Positions 1 through 10,150 of a stretch of 64,000 nt of DNA are shown in pieces. Under the pieces are notes generated by a model, which saw only the letters and a program-made list of their open reading frames with translations, was not told the origin of the DNA and did not search any database. The number at the start of each line of letters is the position of its first letter. Positions within the stretch are counted from its first letter, which is position 1. Origin of the DNA: Pomphorhynchus laevis (Eukaryota; Acanthocephala; Palaeacanthocephala; Echinorhynchida; Pomphorhynchidae); NCBI GenBank assembly GCA_012934845.2, contig WNNJ02003615.1:43265-107264 (forward strand). Direction: 5' to 3'. Both the position numbers and the translations under genes were made by a program.

Positions 1-395
1 TTATATACATTTAAATAATTCATACATCGATCGATGGTTGGCACAAGAGTTAGTGAGTACTGTTATTTCTAAACTTTGGCATTTAATGATCAAACGGTGT
101 TCCCAGCCTTAACAAGCAAATTAATTGCCTAAAAACAATTTAAATTACAAAGTCATTCGACCTATAAAAACAATATTCTATTGAATCATTATCATAAAAT
201 AATTAGTCGGTTCAATAGGCATTAACTGTCTTCTTTATAGACAATTAACGAAATATATGTAGCATTTTTGTGAGCATACTGTATTATCAAACGACTCTCG
301 AATCTAGCTAGTTCGTGACTCAAAAATATGTATTGTTCTCGATATAAACTTTTAACGCTATGTGAGGAATAATTAGATAAATCAAACAAACATAT
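1..395. other. AT-rich sequence, nothing recognised
   Basis: No coding segment or repeat is recognised here. The base composition matches the reverse-transcriptase relic that follows, so part of it may be that element's 5' portion, but nothing in the sequence proves this. Confidence 0.4.
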
Positions 396-1960
396 TTGTA
401 TTTATCAAAATTAACTAATTTGTTAGACCGGGATTGTTTTGTTAATAATAACAATAAAAAATATACATTAACAATAAACTTCATTAATAAATGTATAGAT
501 AATATAAATATAGGTAGACTTTTAAATAATTCTAAAAGTAAAGAAATAATAGGATTAGATTTAAGTAAATATATTCCTAAAATAAGGTATAAACTGTTAC
601 AGCCATTGGGACGAAAAATTTATAATTATAATAAAGAATTTCAAGCAATATGTACTATGATATTAGAAACATTCTAGAAACAGAATTCAATTGCAAAAAT
701 CTTAATTTTGATAAAATAAGTGAACATATATGTACCTATAATCTAGAATTAATTAAAAATAGTGAATTAAGAAAAATGTTATCAAAAGGGTATAAATATA
801 TATAATATAAATATAGAAAATAAAATATAGGGTAACAATATAGGTTAGATAATAATAACGATAAAAATAAAATTTACAAATCGTTATTTAATGGCGAATT
901 GTAAATATTACTTTGGTAAGCTGATCAATAGTGGAAGCTTAAATACATCTAAGATTAAAAGTTACTGTTCAATATCGAATAAAAAGGTTATAAAGGTTTA
1001 ATCAGAGAATAATACTTTACCCATATTATATTAGAATCAAAAGTTACAAAAATCCAATAAAACCTAGGTTCATATGTAGTGATTTTAAATGTACATTAAA
1101 ACAACTTTCTGTTTATATCAATAAAATACTTCCAGTATATAAATCACATTTTAAAAGATATTGTAAGGTAATCGACATTCGAAATTAGTACTTGTATAAA
1201 ACACAATTTCAGTATTGATTCAACCAAATAATTTTTAGAACACACAGAAGGGATAATTTTTCAACATATAAATACGATTTTAATACGCTTTATAGAAATT
1301 TAGATTTATCAAATTTTAAAACATAATTAGAAAAATAGATTAACCTTATATTCGGAAATAGATAAACATATATATTATAACAAATATAACGCCTATCTAC
1401 CAAAAATTCAACCACTAATTAAAATAAATATATTGATAAAATTGAATTAATGGAAGTCCTAAATATTTTTGATAAATCAAAATTATTTAAAAGTAGGGGC
1501 ATTTATATGATGCCCCTACTTTTAATGCCCTTACCTCTAATGGGAGGTAATAGTAGCCAAATTATAGCTGACTTGTTTTTAAGCTTTATAGAATATGAAT
1601 TTGTTCATAACTGTGTAAAAACTAAATCTAAACAATATAAATATATGAAATATATGTTTCGATACATTGATGATATATGTGTATTTAATTCTAGCGATTT
1701 TTATTCAAGAAGCGAACAAATTTATCCCGGTAGCCTCATTCTTAATAAAACCAATATTAATGATAAAGAAAGTATATATAGATATGAACATTAAATTAAC
1801 ATCAATTAAAACTACTTTTAATTTATATCGTAAAGATATCATATTTAAATATACAAGAAGCATATTTTTGCATGAGCAAAAATACAAACTATTTAATTTT
1901 AACTCTAAAGCGTAAAATCTTCATAAATGGTTAGTAAATAATACACTCTTGATTATAATC
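396..1960 (+). mobile_element. Relic of a retroelement with a RYIDD-type reverse transcriptase
   Basis: A Lys/Asn-rich, AT-rich relic. The clearest part, around 1530-1790, reads GGNSSQIIADLFLSFIEYEF, then FRYIDDICVFNS, then an IYP segment. This order (G-x-N, ADLFL, RYIDD, N...IYP) is the palm region of an RT family I recall from many aquatic invertebrates and amphibians, whose usual text is close to GTNCAPLLADLFL and RYIDDV. A further piece at about 1790-1860 (FNLYRKDIIFK) fits the KxYDKRDDFNF segment that follows in that family. The upstream open stretch at 396-677 is not recognised. The element is broken in several places. Whether the family is Penelope-like or virus-like cannot be settled here, so it is treated as a fossil. 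It is followed directly by a repeat found twice more in the window, which may be its 3' region. Confidence 0.55.
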
Positions 1961-1964
1961 AGAT

Positions 1965-2300
1965 ACACTAGATAATCAGATTTCATTATAGAATATACGT
2001 CATTGGCATGTATTTGGCCTCGCTGTTCTGTTGGGTAGAGGAGTTAGGGGCCGAATCCTGATAACATAGCAGTTCCTCCTGATGACCTCTATTTTTTCAT
2101 ATCCAGATACATCGTGCATTATTTATTAGTCAATTCAAACATTAATTTTTATTTTAAATTTTAACTTCATATAAATATACATTATATTAAATCTTATATA
2201 ATTATTTATTATTTATAAGTATTTATTTTATTTATAGCTCTTTTAATTTATATATTGTATAAAATACGCATAATCAGTTGGCTAATCTGATTCTTATTAA
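1965..2300 (+). repeat. Dispersed repeat, copy 1 (3' flank of the RYIDD element)
   Basis: About 330 bp shared with 17080-17625 and, in part, 25765-26035. Shared landmarks are a gataatcag start, cctgataacatagcagttcc, gacctctattttt, a run resembling tattagtcaattca, a long TTTTATTTTAAATTT-type stretch, and an end near cagttagctgatttgatt. Position directly behind the RT relic suggests that it is the element's 3' untranslated region or terminal repeat. This is inference from adjacency. Confidence 0.6.
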
Positions 2301-2539
2301 AGTGGTTTATATCAACGATTTCTATAAACCGTTTAACCTCAAAGTATCAAAAAAATCAGAACAGTCGACGAGTACAAAATAACTTTTCAGAGGCACACAT
2401 AATCTTCAAAGTAGGTTTCTTTATGATAATCTATTACTACACTATCCACATGTATTAATAAATATGATAAGTGAGAAAATAAATGCATTGCGTTTAGTCG
2501 AATTCCGTCATTCAATAGTATAAGCAACGAATGTAAATA

Positions 2540-2835
2540 CAAAAATTTTTATTACGGAGATAATTAGTGGTTGATCAAAAAATTTAACACCGTTCTATGC
2601 TAGCACATTTCAAGTTATTATAATCGCAATTCATTCGACTCCGAATTTTTATCTTCTTCCTTTGTGATAATGAATTTGACAAAAAAAACAGCCGAACCAC
2701 TTGGGTTAAAAAATAACAAAACGCCTAATGCGATATCATTTCATCACGATATTTTCGGCTCTGAAGTTTGACTTTCCTAGCCCTTTCAACTATTAGAGAT
2801 AAATTATAACAACGTCGGGATCACTTGGACTAAGA
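2540..2835. repeat. Diverged tandem repeat, left part
   Basis: Imperfect units marked by cacttggattaagagat-like text at 2698 and 2822, each followed by a stretch with gatatcatttcat, atattttcg and ttctgattttga-like blocks. The array resumes at 5175 after the hAT insertion. With the hAT element and one target-site copy removed, the marker spacings are about 124, 154 and 145 bp, so the unit is roughly 125-155 bp and old. Confidence 0.6.
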
Positions 2836-3059
2836 CAGTATTTCTTAAGTTTTTTGTACAGCGCCCCAACATTGCTCCGCCTAGGGACATCATAACCCAA
2901 CTTGAACATTTTCTCACAAAATGATGGTAATTTTAAAGCTCACATGTGTATTAAGTCCTCACGAAAGGTAAAACAACTTTGATAATTTGGATAAATCTGA
3001 GAAGCAAAATAAATGATTTTACAATAAAAGCTTATTAAAAGCTTATATTATAATATAAT

Positions 3060-5028
3060 TAATTTCAATTAATGAGATGGTTGTTCTTGTTTAATACTAA
3101 TCAATTGCTGATTCCGTGGTTCCAACTTTGATAATGCTAGTCTAATGTGATTACTAGGCTTAAGTTTGTTCCACTACTTCGATTTTAATAGATTCAAAGT
3201 AGAGAGACCCTGCTCGTAAATATAAGTTATTGGAAAGGGCAAAATTTAATAGAGCGTTACTCTGGATAGATTTGAATACGCAATGATCTATCGAAGCCAG
3301 AAATCGTGTAAGTCATTGGCCCCAAATATTGTTTTGGCTCCTGAGTTTGACTGGAGCTCTATGAGCTCATCTGATAATTCACCGTCTTCTTCGATTTTTA
3401 CAAAAAGGGTTGTGAAATCCAGGATAAGAAGTTTGGTTTCTCACCAAGATTATGTGCGAATTGAATTTATAATTTTGATAAATGTTCCATTATGTTTTTA
3501 ATCAAGTCATCTGAAGCATCTGTATTTCTAAGTTTCTCATCGAGCAATCTGAAATTGGCCATATTTCTTTTGACGATTCATTTTCTCCACAGAGGTAGCT
3601 TAGCTTATTCATGAAGAAATAAACTTTTTGAAAACAGAGAATCCGATTAAATATAAATATATATTTATTTATTTTTACGTGGCAAATGCGTGCCAGCGCA
3701 CACTTACATGACCACAGCAACAAAAAATCTAAATCATGTTTCGAGGAGGTGAGTACGGAGGCGGCATTTGAATGCAATAAAGGTGGAAGCGCGGCGGACG
3801 TCGAGTGGGAGCTGATTCTAGGCGAATGGGGAGGCGACGATTAGCATTTGATTTTTGTAATGACAAATTTAGATCTTTATGTGTCCAAACATATCAGCCA
3901 GGTAACACATAATGACTAAGAATTCTTCATCTTCAAACTTTATCGACGCTTTGTAACGGACAAACCGCAAAAGCACAACAATTTCATTTGACAGGCTAAC
4001 CGCCCTATCCAACACACGACCTCGAGAAAGCCACCGTATTTCGGTGTGAAATAACAATACGCTATGTTCCACTCCTCCTTCCTTGCAAATGCTTTAGAAA
4101 TTCTATGATCAAGCGATTTTCTACAAATGAAATTCACAACTTGAGCTACAGCAGCCTGAAACTTCTTTGAAAGAGTCCAGCAACGTTTTTGAAGCAAGTG
4201 CTGCTTAGCGATGAATAACACAATGAATGTTAACAATATTTAGGACAACATTTTGCACTAAACTAACAAAACTTGACTTGTGTACTAACATTTAAGGTGC
4301 AACTACTGTGCAGATAGAACCAATTTTATTCCAGTCGATACCATGTGTATTTAAGAAATCATTTAACAATCCAAAACGTCAGTTGCTTTGACGGTTAATT
4401 CCAACTTTGTGCAAAATAAAAACTCATCACAAAATGACGCGTCTTCTACGTAGCGAACAAAGAAAAGCAAATTATTAATGTTAATGATATCCGTTGATTC
4501 GTCCAGCTGTTAACTAATTCATACTGGGCTGCTTTTGATTCCATATACAACTTGTGTAAGGACGTATTCGCTTATCTCAACTATTCTTAATTTAATGACA
4601 TCGTTTGATAATGGAATATCTTTGAGCTTTTTCATTGCTTCTTCTCCAAGGATTAGTTGTGCAATTTTTAATGCAGCAGGTTTAATTAGCTTTTCCCTAC
4701 TACAATTTGATGTTTTTTTTCTCTTGTAATTATGTACGCAATTTCATAAGAAACTTCCAGCATTGGTTTTTAGTGTTTTACAAATTGAAATCCTCGAAGG
4801 GTTCCCTTCTGGTCGAATCGTGCTTCTTTGTTTTATTTTCTCTTCTGTTCCATCTTCACCATGTACATTATTGAAGTGGGTCATTAACTTGAATGGTCGC
4901 AAACTTTCATTGACAAGAATCGAATTACAAGTCATGCATTGCGCTCTGATTATACTTTTCTTAATAACCTGTGTGAAACCGTACTTTAAAAATTCGTCTT
5001 TCCAGCGTCTCTTAGTTCTTGACGTCAT
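3060..5028 (-). pseudogene. hAT transposase pseudogene, BED zinc finger plus RNase H-like and hATC regions
   Basis: On the minus strand the N-terminus starts at 5028 with a BED-type finger: FLKYGFTQV, then QCMTCNSIL, then HFNNVHGED, giving the Cx2C...H...H pattern. Central parts near 4236-3869 read QVVNFICRKSLDHR and LLFHTEIRWLSRGRVL, a signature of ZBED5/SCAND3-related transposases. The C-terminal part at about 3385-3090 reads DGELSDELIELQSNSGAK and LPFPITYIYEQGLSTLNLL, then HIRLALSKLEPR, matching the hATC dimerisation region. The frame is broken by several frameshifts, by at least one in-frame stop just after LNLLKSK, and by the LINE insertion. No full transposase can be made from it. Confidence 0.85.
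3655..3840 (-). mobile_element. LINE family A, 5'-truncated 3' end (copy A1)
   Basis: On the minus strand it ends cgcatttgccacgt followed by AAAATAAATAAATATA, the 3' end shared with copies at 21.25, 22.55, 38.96 and 51.06 kb. The coding text just before it (gcgcgacgtccgccgc-like, then a TCGACACATGATTT-like end) matches the C-terminus of the family A ORF2. Only about 180 bp are present, as expected of target-primed insertion with early stop of reverse transcription. It lies inside the hAT relic, so it is younger than that element. Confidence 0.8.
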
Positions 5029-5174
5029 GATGATATTAACAATCTGAAATTGTCAATATGAGAGAAAAAATATTTCATTTCACTTGAATGTTTTACCGAG
5101 TATAATGTTCGTGACACACAAAAACTCTTTCCGTGACCCACTGAAGAGTATGACCCATAGGTTAAGAAACCCTG

Positions 5175-5545
5175 GGCTAAGAGATAACGAGAAATATACT
5201 TAATACGTCATCATTATATTTTAGCACATTTCGCAATATTTTTATCGGAATTCTTTCTGATTTGGAGATTCACTTTCCCACGATTTTTACTAGTAGAGAT
5301 AAAAGCATTGTAACAGCGGGTTCACTTGGATTAAGAGATGACAAGATAAATGCTTAACGGCATATCATTTATTTTAGAGCATCAATATTTTCGTAACAAT
5401 TCTTTCTGCTCTGGGCTTCACCTTATCACCGTTCCTAATAGTATAAAAACACACAGGACAATAAATTCACTTGGATCAAGAGATATCAAGAAAGATGCTT
5501 AATGAGATAATGATAATGATATATTTGTCTGCAGATGTGAATATT
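5175..5545. repeat. Diverged tandem repeat, right part
   Basis: Continuation of the array at 2540-2835. Marker text cacttggattaagagat recurs at 5323 and 5468, each followed by a gataa..tgcttaa..atatcatttattttagag-like block. It was separated from the left part by the hAT insertion at its gxctaaga target. Confidence 0.6.
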
Positions 5546-5689
5546 AACTATACGAATTTTTTGTTCTATAATTTTTTTAATAATTATATTTTTTTATAAA
5601 ATAATACAATTTTGGGTTACCCGCAAATGGGTCCATTTTATTATTGTCTTCAACATGCCATCCAAAGTGAAAAAGTTTTATTTTTGATC
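5546..5689. other. AT-rich spacer with a 20-nt motif also found at 13.3 and 14.1 kb
   Basis: Contains gttacccgcaaatgggtcca at 5616-5635, the same 20 nt that lie in inverted arms at 13264-13283 (reverse complement) and 14141-14160. Nothing else is recognised. Confidence 0.5.
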
Positions 5690-6112
5690 ATGACGTCCTC
5701 AGTTAGCCGTGGATGCAATGCGATGCAGCCCTCACTAGACAGAATGCCAACCGACTTCTTATCGTTTGGTACAGTCCGCGTAGGATAGGTCTGACGATAA
5801 TGCCATTCTTGCAGCTACTCTATGAATTAATTGATTTGCATCCGAACCTGCACCTCCAGTCGCCGAGAAGACCGGGCTTAAAAACGCCACGTTCCACTGT
5901 GATTACGCGGTCATCATATTTGGATCTTTTACGGGACTCATGGAAAACGAAAGATGCCACAGCGCTGGATTGAGAATACGATTGAGCCAAATGATTGAAA
6001 ACAACGACATCCAAAAATGTCCGCTCAAAACGATTCTCTGAGAGTCCGATACAGGCAATGTCGAGGCGTGTGTCCGGATCACTACATGTACTGTTTCGCT
6101 CAAACTCAATCT
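5690..6112 (-). pseudogene. C-terminal fragment of a retroelement polymerase protein
   Basis: The minus strand around 6070-5850 reads TRLDIACIGLSENRFERTFL, then DVVVFNHLAQSY, then SRKRSKYDDRVITVERGVFK. This resembles a C-terminal domain common in RT-linked proteins of cnidarians and other invertebrates (text like ARLDVSARGFWG..ERAFFDVRVFNP, then YDQRVREVEHGTFTP). A later piece near 5770-5715 (TIRSRLAFCLVRAASHCIHG) fits the end of that domain (RCRLSFSLLRSAIMCIRG). No matching RT is seen in this window. It abuts LINE copy B1, whose insertion or truncation may have removed the rest. Confidence 0.55.
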
Positions 6113-7370
6113 TATGCTTTTGACAGCCGATCAAAGAAGAGAAGTTGCCGTAACAATGCTATTAGCCGCCCCATCTGATGTGGCCGGCATCAACATTAGT
6201 AGACGTATATTTCTACCTAAGAAAAATCCGGTCTTATGCCCTAAAGACCTGCGGCCCATATCGATTCAAAATTCCCTCGTATCGATCTACGAAAAAGCGC
6301 TTGCGCGTAGAATCCGCTATCATTTAAGTAGGCGAAATTTAATCCCTCCAAGTTTTCATTGGTTCGTCAAAGGTCGCTCGGTTCATTCAGCTGTGTGTTA
6401 AGTGCATCAGTTCTGTAAGAATAATAGTCATCAACTTCCTGTGGCTGTTTCCCTTGATTTTTCTGCTGCATTTGACCGCATCTCCATTCCCTTTGTTATC
6501 TCTTCTCTAAGGTCCCTCGGTTTACCTGCGAGACTTGTTAACAGGGTGGAGATACTGCTGTACACCAAGCGATTCTATTATCAAGACGACCCTGATGCGC
6601 GTTAGTTCTACCTATTACGGGTGTGCCCCAAGTATCCCCTCTTTCTCCTATCTTGTTCCTTGCTGCTCCATTGAACTCTTGGACATCAGCAGTTTCTTTT
6701 TAAGATTAAAAGACCAGTTACTTAAGTCCAATCTTATTCTAAACTCTGCTAAATCGCATGTGGTTGTCTTCAATGACAGCCCCGAAACAAAGCAAACACT
6801 TAAGAGATTAGCACTCTCTGGACTCTCCTCTATTTTGACTAATCAACCACTCTCTACCTTCACAAGTCGAGTAAAATACATGGGGTTCACCGTTACGGTG
6901 AACTGGTCTGTGAAAGCTGACCTAGATAGACTTAAACGTATCCTAAAGAGAGCTAGGTGGGCTCTGAAACGGGCTTAGCATCTGTCATTGAAAGGGAAAA
7001 CCCAAGTGCGCCTCTGGGGTACTTGGGCTATCTCGGGATTAGTCTTCTTTTCTAGAGGACGTCCCCCAGAGCAAAGGCTAAGGTTTCTCAAGCTCATCGT
7101 ATCTCGTTTACCCAGCATAGTTCGCCCCGACTGGACTCTTTGGGGGAGTGAAAGACCCAGGGTGGTTTAGTCGGAAGGCTGCGTGTTGGATTGGTTGGAT
7201 GGCTTAGATCCCACTGGAACTGATGGCGTAATATTGGAATACTATGAAATTGATTGTCTTTGACTTTTCTGACCTGTTTGTTTAATGGCTGTTTCTATTT
7301 TTTAGTTATTTATCGGTTGTTTGGTATTAAGAAAATTCTTATTTATGTATATGTTTGTTTATTTCTCAAC
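6113..7370 (+). mobile_element. LINE family B, 5'-truncated, RT active-site segment deleted (copy B1)
   Basis: Starts in the RT thumb-proximal region (LTADQRREVAVTMLLAAPSD) and runs through KDLRPISIQNSLVSIYEKAL, FLDFSAAFDRISIPF (about 6450) and the conserved C-terminal RVKYMGFTVTVNWS and RGRPPEQRLRFLKL. Compared with copies B4 and B6, the segment holding SPILFLAASIELFKIF and the catalytic YADDT is missing near 6670-6690. In-frame stops lie at 6399 and 6603, with a frame change between 6540 and 6605, and another stop at 6976. The 3' untranslated part ends near 7370 with a taagaaaattcttatttatg-like tail that resembles those of B4 and B6. Confidence 0.85.
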
Positions 7371-8330
7371 ATTTATCGAGAAGTTGCGATCGAGAATAGA
7401 GTTTAAAATTTTCCAACAATCTTTCGGATTATAGAAATACGCAAATTTACACTGCCAAAAATGTTAAAGATTTTTGATAAGGAAATGATGAGTGAGTCGA
7501 TGTCGCAAATAGTCAAGATGATGTTTATGGGTACAAGAAGCCTCGCAGCGTCTGAGATGTCGTAAGTAAATTCGATGAAAGTGAAGATGATTTGGACGGA
7601 CATACGACAATTAAAGTGAAAACTAGGATCCTGTTGAGATCGCTTCATAACGTGCAAACGGAGAGAAAAAATACAATCTAAAATGGCGGTAAACTCGGAG
7701 TCAAATAAAAAGGATCACTGATTATTATTGAATTGTGAACTCATCGACGATGTCAGCGAGGAAGAAATATTTTGGAAAGAAGATCATTGGATTGTAATTT
7801 ATTCCATGAACGGGATGAGAATAATATATTGGAAGATAGGGTATGTAAGCTGATGACACGATAGTTTTTTCAGATGACCTATAATCTTAACTGTCATACA
7901 TCGTATATTATATCGCCAATTTATATATATTGTATTTTATATTGTAGATTCAGTTAGTTAATATGATTGTGAGACATTTCAATTTAGGCATATAGACAGC
8001 AGAAAGTGATCCGAAAATCCAGGATCGTTGGTGGAAATAGAATAAGACAGTTCAGTATAAGTAGCGAAAGCAATGCAGTTAAGAGGTTCACCAAGAATAT
8101 GGTGGAAATTCATGAGTTGGTATTATTGATTAATTGTAATAATTGAAAAAGGTGACTAGTTTCAGAGTATCAGGATGGAAAGGGCTATTTAAAATAATGT
8201 TAATATCACCCAGTCAAGAGTAGAGATGTAAGTGATTGAAGTGTAGAAGATTAAATTAGAGAGTTCAACAAAGGAATGGCTGGAAGGTGTACTAGAACCT
8301 AGGCGGTATATGATAGCGAGATTCAGAGTG
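7371..8330. other. Unrecognised sequence
   Basis: Contains a short open stretch on the minus strand (7403-7657) that resembles no family I know and is probably chance. Around 7680-8330 the plus strand has fairly GA-rich text, for example gaggaagaaatattttgg, that could be an old coding fragment, but no domain is visible. No repeat ends were found. Confidence 0.3.
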
Positions 8331-9312
8331 GATGGCCGAAGTGAAATTTAACAGAAAGGAGATCGAACGTTTTTATTGTAAAAACGTCCATGTTAACAAT
8401 TTCACCGTATTCATTCTAATTTTAAGTTTTATCTTCTCATTTTTTCTATTAGGGAAAGAAACAAAATGAAGTAACAGCGGATATGATAAGGCTCATAAGC
8501 TTAGTTAAGATTCTAAGCTATGTGAGCGTAGCGTCTAAGATGCTAAGCTATCATAAGCTTAGCTAAGATACTAATACATCTGCTAAACTAATATGCAGTT
8601 TTGTGTTTAGATTCGCTTTTACTAATATTGCGGTATCGTAGACAACTATAACGGTTAGGTGTAACTTTATAAATCATAAAGGCTTTTAGATTTTGAAACA
8701 TTTCTATCAGATAATGTTAATAACAATCAAAATTGTTTGTCTACTGTTCGAGTTCTATAATCTTTATTAAATTGTCCTCTAAATTACGGATACAGATATG
8801 GCTAGATAACTGTTGTTTGTCTATTTTTAAATATTACGGTTTATAATGTACAAAGTTGGTAGTCAAAGTTTACTATTTTATAAGATGGGTACTTGTAGCT
8901 TATATATAGCTAATTTTAAGTGCTTACAGCGTATTTAACTATTTTTATCGTTAAATATAATTATGTGATTGAAAAATGTGTGCATTTGTCTATCTATCCA
9001 GACTACATGTTGGATATTCCAAATATTGATTTTCAGTCAGGCATTTTATAATTGAATATTGTGTCAGTATTCTTTTAAGGGAAGGTATTGTGCATTCTTA
9101 ATACATATCCCAGTCATCTCAGCATTCTTAATCAATTATTAATATCATAAGTTCGATGTGTTCATAAATTATCAATCTTCGAGTTTGATTTATAAGATTA
9201 ACATTCACATTGTAAAATAATCTATTGTATTTCATTTCTTTTTGTAAAATAAACATATTACCGGCAAATATTTATACCGGATTTAATATATCACATCGCA
9301 TTATCCTAACAA
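8331..9312. repeat. AT-rich region with small repeats
   Basis: At 8493 and 8552 the text cataagcttag(t/c)taaga recurs with a 59-bp offset, with ctaagcta blocks between: a short two-copy tandem repeat. The stretch at 8740-8970 resembles 10360-10570 (both hold attacggttta, then gtacaaa.ttg, then ttataagatgg), so an old dispersed repeat is likely. No gene is seen. Confidence 0.4.
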
Positions 9313-9765
9313 ATGATCATAATCGTCTGTCTTCGTCGTTTTGATCATACATCCCGTCATCTTGATTTTCTCGATTTGCCTACAATTTATTGTCGTGTTC
9401 AAATTCGTCTTCTTATCGTTGCTTTCCGCCTTGTAACTTCTCATACCCCTTCATTTCTCAACCTTCCTTTTCTTGATCATTCTCGTCCTGTTTACTGTTC
9501 TTTGCGTTCCTGTAATTCCCTCCCTTTAAATATCCTAAACTACTCTACCTTCTTTCGCTTCTTCCTTGTGGCTGCTACTCTCTCTTGGAATCATCGGCCC
9601 ATTCATATACGCCAATCAACATCCATACCGTGCTTTAAGCGCCTAATCCGATCCAATTTAAACAATTTGCTTAGCGTGTTCATTTTTTGTTTGTGGACTT
9701 GTAAGCGTGTAGCTGGCACGCATCTGCTACGTAAATAAATAAATAAAGATATAAATAAATATATA
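9313..9765 (+). mobile_element. LINE family A, 5'-truncated 3' end (copy A2)
   Basis: Open over 141 codons. It reads LRRFDHTSRHLDFLDLPTIY, then RLVTSHTPSFLNLPFLDHSR, then FLVAATLSWNHRPI, which matches the C-terminal end of the family A ORF2 seen in copy A5 (LRRFDHTSTYFAQLSWPTIH and so on). The 3' end has gctggcacgcatctgctacgt followed by AAATAAATAAATAAAG. It is more diverged from A5 than A6 is, so probably an older subfamily. There is no internal stop over the surviving part. Confidence 0.85.
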
Positions 9766-10150
9766 GAAGGCTGCTGTCGGTAATTAACTGGAGACTACAC
9801 TCAACGATCAGCATACTTTTTGTCACTACTAGACGTCAGAGATGACCGGCAGTGCTCATCAGTAGTATGATCCATCTCGATGACGTATCGGCTGCCTGAT
9901 GACTTTTGAAAAAGAGCATTTCCGATAAATTGCTCAAGTTCAAGTGAAAAAAAGCTCGTAAACTGGAAACTTGCTTATCAGACCACATATTGCCGTATTC
10001 CAATGGACTCCTAGACCTTTGGTATCAAATATCTTTGATGCAATCTCTATGATATATATAATTCGCAGATGTCGTTGTCACGCTCCGCAAGTCAGATAGC
10101 TTCGTTCACAGTAAGATCGTTTTGAAACTTTTCTGTGTATATGCCTCAAC
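9766..10150 (-). repeat. Diverged single copy of the 380-bp ribozyme repeat
   Basis: Read on the minus strand this matches the 380-bp unit over most of its length: a tcggaaa.gc...ttca block, then ggcagccgata, then tactactgatgagcactgcc, then tgacgtctagtagtgac, then gtctccagttaatta. The hammerhead strands occur in the same order as in the array: strand 1 at 9896-9881, strand 2 at 9867-9848, strand 3 at 9838-9827. Helices are kept through paired changes: helix I UACUA/UAGUA, helix II CUGCC/GGCAG, helix III ACGUCA/UGACGU. One core base is changed (GAAA to GAUA, at A14), so this copy is probably inactive. The edges are approximate. Confidence 0.75.

Larger units (their letters stand above)
2836..5174 (-). 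mobile_element. hAT DNA transposon (ZBED/GTF2IRD2-type), decayed
   Basis: The ends are imperfect inverted repeats: the left reads cagtatttcttaag and the right, on the minus strand, cagggtttcttaac. They are flanked by an 8-bp target duplication that matches at 7 of 8 positions (gactaaga before 2836, ggctaaga after 5174). The minus strand codes for transposase fragments, listed separately. A 3' end of LINE family A sits inside at about 3655-3840. The element interrupts an older tandem repeat. Length (2339 bp including the LINE piece) is near the usual size for an autonomous hAT of this type, but the gene is dead. Confidence 0.85.

Noticed and set aside
2076-2090. CTGATGA in the dispersed repeat at 1965-2300, possible hammerhead
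   Set aside because: No GAAA strand with a matching helix and no cleavage strand could be placed. Copies at 17.1 and 17.5 kb do not keep the box together with partners.
3283-3501. Plus-strand open frame of 72 codons
   Set aside because: It is the complement of the hAT transposase C-terminal region (DGELSDELIELQ on the minus strand).
5713-5973. Plus-strand open frame of 86 codons
   Set aside because: It is a shadow of the minus-strand retroelement C-terminal fragment.
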